Positions 57,394 through 64,000 of a stretch of 64,000 nucleotides of DNA are shown piece by piece; position 1 is the first letter of the stretch, and each line of letters begins with the position of its first letter. Origin of the DNA: Aspidiotus rigidus (Eukaryota > Arthropoda > Insecta > Hemiptera > Diaspididae); assembly GCA_035079385.1 (NCBI GenBank), contig JAVHKY010000001.1, positions 2,915,501 to 2,979,500 on the forward strand, written 5' to 3'. A program made the translations under genes and the position numbers. The notes under the pieces were generated by a model. That model was not told the DNA's origin, did not search any database, and saw nothing but the letters and a program-made list of their open reading frames with translations.

Positions 57394-60300
57394 TCATGCT
57401 TGTTCAATTTGTTGTAAATAAAATACTTTTCGCGTGTCTTATTACTTTCGATCGCTTACTAAAAATTATTACCTTTATAGAAATGCTTCTGTTTTCTTAT
57501 ACTGACACTGATCGCATAGTGTTCGCGAACAAAGTCTATAAGTTAAATATCATATTATTATAGATATTGTTCTATAAATCCGTAGTACGAGTAAATATAG
57601 ATGAGAAAATGATAAAAGATATTGTTTCAGAAATAGGATCTCAATCTTCTCACAAACTTTTCAAAATTCCATGTAATTTTTTGTGGTAAAATTTACATTT
57701 TGGCAGCAATTTCCGCTGATTTGATCTTGAAATTAGCCCGGCCCTGGGCTTGGGCATACTTGTGTAACACATTTTTATCTCTTGTCAAATATTTTAGACC
57801 CCCTTTTCCTGTCTTTATTGTCACAAAGAAATCCATCCGTTGAACATGTCTCTCTTCATACCTAACAATGTTTCTATGTCTTTTACTCTTCCCACTATTC
57901 TCGAATATGTGCTACCAATACAAAACCCGCTATCACAGAGCCAACCCTCTCCTCCTTCAGGATCTTTCTATAGCTTCCTTGCGTTTCTTGGTGAATATTT
58001 TTGAATAGGGAATCATCGCGAGGTGTTAAGTTTTATTCACTTGCATTCCATATCTCGCCATTAATTGAATGTGTAAGTATTATTTTTACGTCGCACAGAG
58101 TGGCGGTAGATAGTGTATAAAGATCTTATGTAAATTTCTCACTCCCACCATAATTGCAGAGCTCACACGATGAAATAAAGAAGAACAAGCGCGTACAAGT
58201 ACAACCTCATTGATGTTTACCGCGAACGTATTTAAAAATCGTGCGGTTTATGGGAAAGATGATTTTGCGACTGCAACTTACTTTTACGTTGAGTCCGATC
58301 TCAGCCTTTAGTTTCCGCACATACGCTATCTTTTATAGATCCAAATTCGATGTTATTTCAACATTGGTTCGAAAGAACTTACATGCACCCAATGGCGCGG
58401 CCTTTATGATATCAATTTAAATTTTCCGATGTTATTCGCGACTGTATCTCTTTGATCATATATTACTTCGAACCTCGAACCATGTTTATACTCTAGGTGT
58501 ATAAATAGGCCTGTACTTTTATCAGTTCGTCCAATTATTCAGAGTTGCGCGCCGTACTTCTATCTCACTCTTATTACAGTTCGTACGTTTCTTCCTGTCT
58601 CGTTCGTTTGTATGTGTGCGTTTGAATGTAAAGACAAAGTCTACGCACTTAACATCCTAGTAATACTGGCGTCTCGAATGCCCTGCTCGACCACCAACTA
58701 GTTTTCACGACTCATGATATGAGCGATCGTCGTCGCGCCAATGCGCACGTTTTGCTATTTCCAAACCGGGATCACCACGACGATTTATCGATCGGGTTTT
58801 TAACGTACGTACGATTATCAACCGGTAGTACCTACATTACTAATTATCCTCGTGCATGGCGCATAAAGACAAACGCTGGGTAAAACAGAAGCTAAACCAG
58901 ATAACGAAAGTACAACCAGTTTTTTTTTTTCTTTCCTCTCTCGTTTATTTTTGCATCAAAAGTTCATCTGTGTATTATCTCGTGGAAAGATTTATAGCGG
59001 TAGCGACGTTGGCGACAGCGACTGCGACGGCGACGACGACAAAACAAAAGAATGACGAAAATACGAGGAGAAGAAAAAACAATTAAAGAGAGTCAAATAA
59101 TTAAAACGAAAACGTAGAGTGTAAATGGCTGTACGGCGACTTCTAAGGAACGGTTCCGCGCAGAGAGTGTTAACATTACATACTTAAAAAAAAAAAAAAA
59201 AAAAGAGGAAGACGAAGAAAGAGTGAATTTATGTATACACGAGAAACAGAACCCGATTTCACGACACGTCTGTTCGTAGCGTCATGGGAATTGAAGAACC
59301 GAATATCGAAAGAAAACAAGGATATTCGTCTCGTTTTGTGCAAATCGAATTCAGCACACTCGGGATCCGCTGGACGTAGGTAGGTACCTAGACAGATGCA
59401 GCTCCCGCGATGCAGATAACGGTATGAAGTTAATGGGAGATGAAGTTGAAACAATTAGTTTTCATTAAAATAGTAAAAAAGTGAAATACAACAACGAAGA
59501 AATGCACAGCTGCATACAGACGCATAAAAAATATATTTATGTAGAAAAGCCGGCGCAGCGCAGTTTGGAGTGGCGTGGCGATGGCGCATTGGCGGCGTTT
59601 TGTTAGAACTCCGTGACAACATACGAAATTCCAGAGGCTACAACCAGACCATAAAGATTGTCCAGTAGTACAGATAGCGGAGAACAGATAACGCCGACTC
59701 TACAAGATACCTAACATGCCACCTTGAATAATATAGTATTGGATTTCTTCTTAAAGTGTCCTTTACACAGCTTCTACTTTTACACGTTCCAACCGCTCTT
59801 GGTTAACAAATTCGACGAAAACAACGCTGCGTACACGATTAAAACAAAAAAAAAGAAAAAGAGAAAAAAAATAGAATGAATAAAAAAATTGAAGACACTG
59901 GATGAAGAAAACGTGAATAAAAAAGGATAGGGCGAGAGCGAAGGCGAAGAGGAGCAAATAAAAAAATAGAGTCGTACCGAATTAATGATGGCCATATATA
60001 AAGGTGAAGTTGTAGCGCGTTTCAAGGTGACGTTTGTAAGAACCGAACCGGTACAGTTTATATTCTCGTTATACTCAAAGACAAGCAGCCTCTATAATTT
60101 TAAAATGTGCGCTCTTTCTAAATATACGGGACGGCGTCCGCTGCCGTCCAGTTTACTTCTCATATGAATAGCGTCTAAAAAACTGCAATTCGGACCCCGA
60201 TTAACGCACGGTTTTCATTCACTTATATGCCATAGTGAATATTTGCAAAGAAAGAGATAGAAGAACAGAGGAAAAGAGAAACACGTAGTCGCCAGCCCGT

Positions 60301-60669
60301 TGGAGAGCCAGCGTTCGCAAAACAATGGAAGAATTTTAAAGGAGATATTTCGCATAAAACGAAACTGTCTACCAATTTTGTACTTTAATTGGCGTTTTAG
60401 TCGTTTCCGTTCGCCAAAACTGCAACCGAAATACGCTTAAAATACTGCGACGTGCGTACCGGTTGCGATGGTCTGCCCACTTGTCAATTTCTAATTCACG
60501 AGCTGCCGATCGCCTAAATGGTATCGTTGTGATGAATATAGTCTGCACAGTGTGCACAAATATTCCAATAATGCAACAGTTACCTCTGTACGATTTTACT
60601 GAGAATACGAAATCAGTCTGAATCTAACAAACCTTCGGCGAATGGTTCTTCTTTCGTTCAAGAAGGAAA
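57394..60669. other. Unassigned stretch
   Basis: The minus-strand translation near 57680-57860 (MDFFVTIKTGKGGLKYLTRD, then KNVLHKYAQAQGRANFKIK) is protein-like and might be part of an older gene or element, but I cannot name it. The rest holds a GCGACGGCGACGACGAC run near 59015-59040 and poly-A near 59187-59204. Confidence 0.3.
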
Positions 60670-60870
60670 ATGCCCGTATACCTAGTTTTCAACGAGCGCT
60701 ATAATGATCGCCCTGTAATTGAGTGTGGGGATTGGTTACAACCATGTTTGCGCGAAGAAATTAAAATCTCAAAGAATATTGACCAAACAGTGAATTCTCT
60801 AGAAAGGTTCTATGAGGAATTAAAGTTAATGAATCAAATACGAGAAAATTTATTCTTGATAGAGGTCTAG
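60670..60870 (+). CDS. Small open frame of uncertain status
   Basis: Sixty-six codons from ATG to TAG, beginning MPVYLVFNERYNDRPVIECG and ending LNQIREN-like MNQIRENLFLIEV. The mixed composition, with Trp, Cys and charged residues (DWLQPCLREE), looks more like real protein than the AT-rich frames around it. No family, neighbours or splice partners are recognised. It may be chance or an exon. Confidence 0.25.
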   Translation: MPVYLVFNERYNDRPVIECGDWLQPCLREEIKISKNIDQTVNSLERFYEELKLMNQIRENLFLIEV

Positions 60871-61659
60871 TAACCATTGATTGCTAATCAATTTTCCAAA
60901 GTATTTTCCCCTGGTGGACAGTTTCCTAAGAAGAAAACTTGGAAAGAAGCACTTCATTCAAACCCGAGCCGCTATTGTCGATAAGTTCTGTTTCTGGACG
61001 ATATTGTCGACTTAATTGTTGATCGTGTAGAAGAAAATCCATAGTCATATTAGGAATTGAGGTAGAGGGCGAACTATGCAATAGGTACCAAAAATTTTTA
61101 ACTGATTTTAATTTTTCCCTTGAGGGACAATAATCATAGAACATCAAGACATATCGACTGTCTAGAACAAGCCTTGTAGAGGAAAAGAGAAGACGTTGTC
61201 GGGGTCCGGATGAATTGTGAGCCCAGTGTTGACAGAAAAAGGGTTCGATACAAGTATATTAATGGGTGATATGGCCACCCCCTTGGAATATCATTGGCTA
61301 AGCTATTTTTTCAGATCTTGCTACACTATTGGAAAGCCACGGTAACACTACATTTATAAACACCGGAAAGGTTCGAACTTGATTTGATAGTTTGTAAACG
61401 TTCTACAAAACTTTGTTCATGGTCTATCCTTCGGCGAGGTTGGAAATTTCATAGGATTGAATTGTCAGAATTTCAAGTTTTTGTTGCCTAAGTATGGATT
61501 TTTTTTTTTTTTGACGTGGAACACGTCTTGTATATCGAGGAGGTATTTCTGAAAAATCGAGCATAATCGAGCGACAGATAAAAACGACAGATTTTCCATA
61601 GCATCCCATGTTAGGTGACAACAGATTTCAGTAGCAACAGATTTTAGGTAGCTAAAAAG

Positions 61660-63060
61660 GTAGGCCCCCTGGCGAGGCGCATAGACCTTTTCAATTCTAA
61701 AGATAATCTCACTTTCTTTGAGTTTCTCCTTCACCTTCCTTCAAAGAGGTGGGGTAAAGGGAATAAATGAGAAATTTTGTAATTCGTTCAACTGAAAATA
61801 ATCAGTGCGAACTTGCGCGTGCGTCCGTGCACATCTCTACCCCGTGGGTGATTCAGAAATTTGCGAGTACACCCCGCATGGTGAATTCAAAATTTGCGTG
61901 CGTCCGTGCAAATGACCTTGGGACTTGGAAAAATTTCGAAAGGAAGGGGTCGAAAGGCGGAAGCCAAAAATATTTTATATCAGACTTATGCTAAACCGAG
62001 ATAGGGACCGAGGAAGAGGGCGAACGAGCGGAGCGAGTGAGCCCCACGAAACGTTACCTCAAAATATTTCTCATAGAAGACTTGAATTTTTCATACCATT
62101 CCAATACAACAGCAAGACGGGGGGTGAACGAGCGGAGCGAGTGAAACCCACGAAAGTCGATACCTCAAAATATTTCTCATAAAGGCGATACCTCATATTT
62201 CTCATAGAAGACTTGAATTTTCTCATACCATTCCAATACAACAGGAAGACAGGGGGCGAACGAGCGGAGCGAGTGAAACCCACGAAAGTCGATACCTCAA
62301 AATATTTCTCATAAAGGCGATACCTCATATTTCTCATAGAAGACTTGAATTTTCTCATACCATTCCAATACAACAGCAAGACAGGGAGCGAACGAGCGGA
62401 GCGAGTGAGCCCCACGAAAGTCGATACCTCAAAATATTTCTCATAAAGGCGATACCTCACATTTCTCATAGAAGACTTGAATTTTCTCATACCATTCAAT
62501 ACAATAGGTGATATCTCAAAATATTTCTCATACAAGACTTATACGACGCCAAGATAGGTAACGGGGTAAACGAGTAATATCTCACGAACACTTGACCTAG
62601 TAGAAGCCTAGACTAAAATATTTCAAGATCACTGATAAAATATAAAAGACATGAAACATGACCTTCATTTATTTGGCTATGCCAGAAATTTTTTTGGACT
62701 CAGTTTTACCAGGGTACTTATACTCAACAATCATAGTTTCTAGATCTAAATCCATAAGCGCAATTAGAGAAGTAAAATTATAATATGAAACTCGAGGAAT
62801 AGATAATCTCACTTCCTTTAAGCTTCTCCTTCCTCTAAGAAGGTGGGGTAGGTGGAATAAATAAGAAATTCAACCGCAAAATAGTCTTATATACTGAGAA
62901 AGACATGAAATATGATCTTTATTTATTTTCCTATGCCAGAAAATTTCGAAACAAAGAACGTGTTCCACGCCTTATCTATTCAGTTTTACTGAAAGTAAAT
63001 CAATTGGGGGGGTCCAGGGGGGCGGAGCCTCCCCTGGCGAGGCGCGGCGTGCCAAGTTTT
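61660..63060. repeat. Mosaic of short repeats with GC-rich palindrome
   Basis: Pieces occur twice: AAGATAATCTCACTTTCTTT (about 61700) with GATAATCTCACTTCCTTTAA (about 62803), and CATGACCTTCATTTATTTGG (about 62656) with a relative at about 62910. The second piece is also similar to 11.5 and 12.2 kb. CCCCTGGCGAGGCGC is at 61666-61680 and 63031-63045. CCAGGGGGGCGGAGCC plus TCCCCTGG (63014-63037) is a GC-rich palindrome. ACGTGGAACACG at about 61514 faces CGTGTTCCACG at about 62959, so an inverted-repeat element of about 1.4 kb may span this region. Confidence 0.5.
62022..62540. repeat. 132-bp tandem array, about four units
   Basis: GAACGAGCGGAGCGAGTG occurs at 62022, 62126, 62258 and 62390. The last two steps are exactly 132 bases and the first unit is shorter. 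Units also share TCGATACCTCAAAATATTTC and CATAGAAGACTTGAATTTT. Because 132 is a multiple of three, the minus strand stays open for 154 codons with a 44-residue repeat. I read that frame as a by-product of the period. Confidence 0.9.
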
Positions 63061-63449
63061 TTTTTCATTTAGAACATAATTTTTTAAGCTTAGACAACCA
63101 CTGGTCGTGATCACGTTTTGCAAAAAAAAAAAAAAGGGAAATATTAACAGCACAGCGTAGGTATTCACCAAAGCAACAAAGTGACCCTCATTATGTGCGA
63201 AATTTTATAAATATTCACCACAGCGAAGAGTAAAATTGAATAGCAAGAATATAAATTTAAGAAACACCACACGTTTCGAGAATGTCTCTCTGTAGGCCAG
63301 TTTTAGCTCACAATCGCAAATATCCTTCGTAGTTGGTCAGAAAGTAGAAGTCCCAAGCATTAAATGTAAACATTTTGCTGAGATCACAGTGGTTTCCTTA
63401 TCAACGTGGATTATTGCGTAACAATGGACATTCTGAAATGAAACTTTAT
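63061..63449. other. Unassigned stretch
   Basis: AT-rich sequence with poly-A near 63121-63134. No gene recognised. Confidence 0.35.
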
Positions 63450-63791
63450 TGAAAAATGATCCAGGAACTTACTACGTCACGTTGCCAAAATGAAAGCCTG
63501 TAACCATTATTCGCAAATTTCAAAGAGAAGCTGGAAAGTGGAAAACATTATTCTATGATTTCAAAAAACACAGAGGTTGGAAATGTAGATGGTCTGTGCA
63601 GCTGTCCTATACTGTTATTGCCTTACTTCCTAGAAAGATATAGTTGCAAACATCTTTTACGATTGTATATTTGTCCGGCAGCAGCAAAATCAAGGCCTCT
63701 TGCCAAAAGAAGAAGAAAGGCAGGCCCCAGAAGACAAAGCGTCATCTTTTTATTGAATAACAAGATTGTACGCGTTTTCCATTTTTTTTAA
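63450..63791 (+). pseudogene. SWIM-type Mutator-like transposase tail, third relic
   Basis: Frames on the + strand give EAGKWKTLFYDFKKHRGWK, then (shifted) CSCPILLLPYFLERYSCKHL, LRLYICPAAAKSRPLAKRRR, and in another frame KKKKGRPQKTKRHLFIE before a stop. The CxCP...CKH zinc finger, P-AAK-x-xPL and KGRP-KxK blocks match the C-terminus of insect MULE transposases and parallel the relic at 52.64-53.55 kb. It is frameshifted, so dead. Confidence 0.6.
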
Positions 63792-64000
63792 TGCTAATCC
63801 TTGTTTTTTTCGTTGCGACGAATACCTATTCAACTGGACCGAAAAATACCACCCCCCAAAAAATTCAAATTTTGGTCGTCTGAAAACTCTGAAAGAAACA
63901 AAACTTTTGTGAATGTCCTGTAACCCTAAAAAGAAGAAAAGTCCTCATTAACTTCAGCCGGAATCAACTCACTTACTCCTTAATCAATCCCTATCCAAGA
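63792..64000. other. Unassigned window end
   Basis: Nothing is recognised in the last 209 bases. Confidence 0.4.

Noticed and set aside
62071..62535. 154-codon minus-strand gene
   Set aside because: The frame stays open because the 132-bp unit is divisible by three; no start context or domain supports a gene.
62022..62540. CRISPR-like array of repeats
   Set aside because: The 132-bp units are repeated along their whole length with no unique spacers, and the context is a eukaryotic genome.

Overview
The window looks like nuclear DNA of an insect. It is AT-rich, and its one clearly recognisable host gene is the Tbx2-family T-box gene bifid/optomotor-blind (omb). The T-box tail and linker (GAGKREKK then QAL...SNRG) match the insect omb type. 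Penelope-like, R1/Jockey-like and Mutator-like relics and a short TTAGG tract also fit an insect. A hemipteran is possible, but the order cannot be fixed from sequence alone.

Layout. 1-13.5 kb is non-coding, presumably part of a long upstream omb intron. It holds a foldback element with a minisatellite core (about 1.3-2.9 kb), a near-perfect 146-bp palindrome (6.35-6.50 kb) and a nested cluster of minisatellite-bearing elements (9.63-12.53 kb). 13.5-18.06 kb carries the last five coding exons of bifid/omb on the + strand. They encode the C-terminal half of the T-box, the linker and the whole C-terminal regulatory region, with consistent splice sites and phases. An R1-type LINE relic lies antisense in the second-last long intron. 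18.06-26 kb is 3' UTR and intergenic DNA with a LINE tail, another minisatellite element and a hairpin MITE. 26.15-27.70 kb is a 5'-truncated Penelope-like element: reverse transcriptase, GIY-YIG endonuclease and a hammerhead-like motif near its 3' end. 27.7-42 kb is mostly unassigned DNA with one possible terminal exon (31.75 kb), a MITE with a candidate 10-bp target duplication, a 227-bp tandem duplication and a 136-bp palindrome.

42.7-46.9 kb is a non-LTR retrotransposon broken twice: by a 2.1-kb DNA element with roughly 0.5-kb terminal inverted repeats, and by a 454-bp minisatellite element whose borders the broken frame reveals. 50.8-53.6 kb holds a pogo-like terminus, a 159-bp MITE and a Mutator-like (MULE) transposase tail split by a complete 621-bp TRIM-like LTR element (120-bp LTRs, 5-bp GGGGG duplication). 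55.7-57.4 kb has one more minisatellite element and a second MULE relic. 61.7-63.8 kb is a repeat mosaic with a 132-bp tandem array and a third MULE relic.

No operons, CRISPR arrays, tRNA or rRNA genes were found. Apart from omb, nearly everything that can be supported is mobile DNA in several insertion layers. The most distinctive signal is a set of structurally different elements carrying tandem units that share the core GACTTGGAAAAATT.
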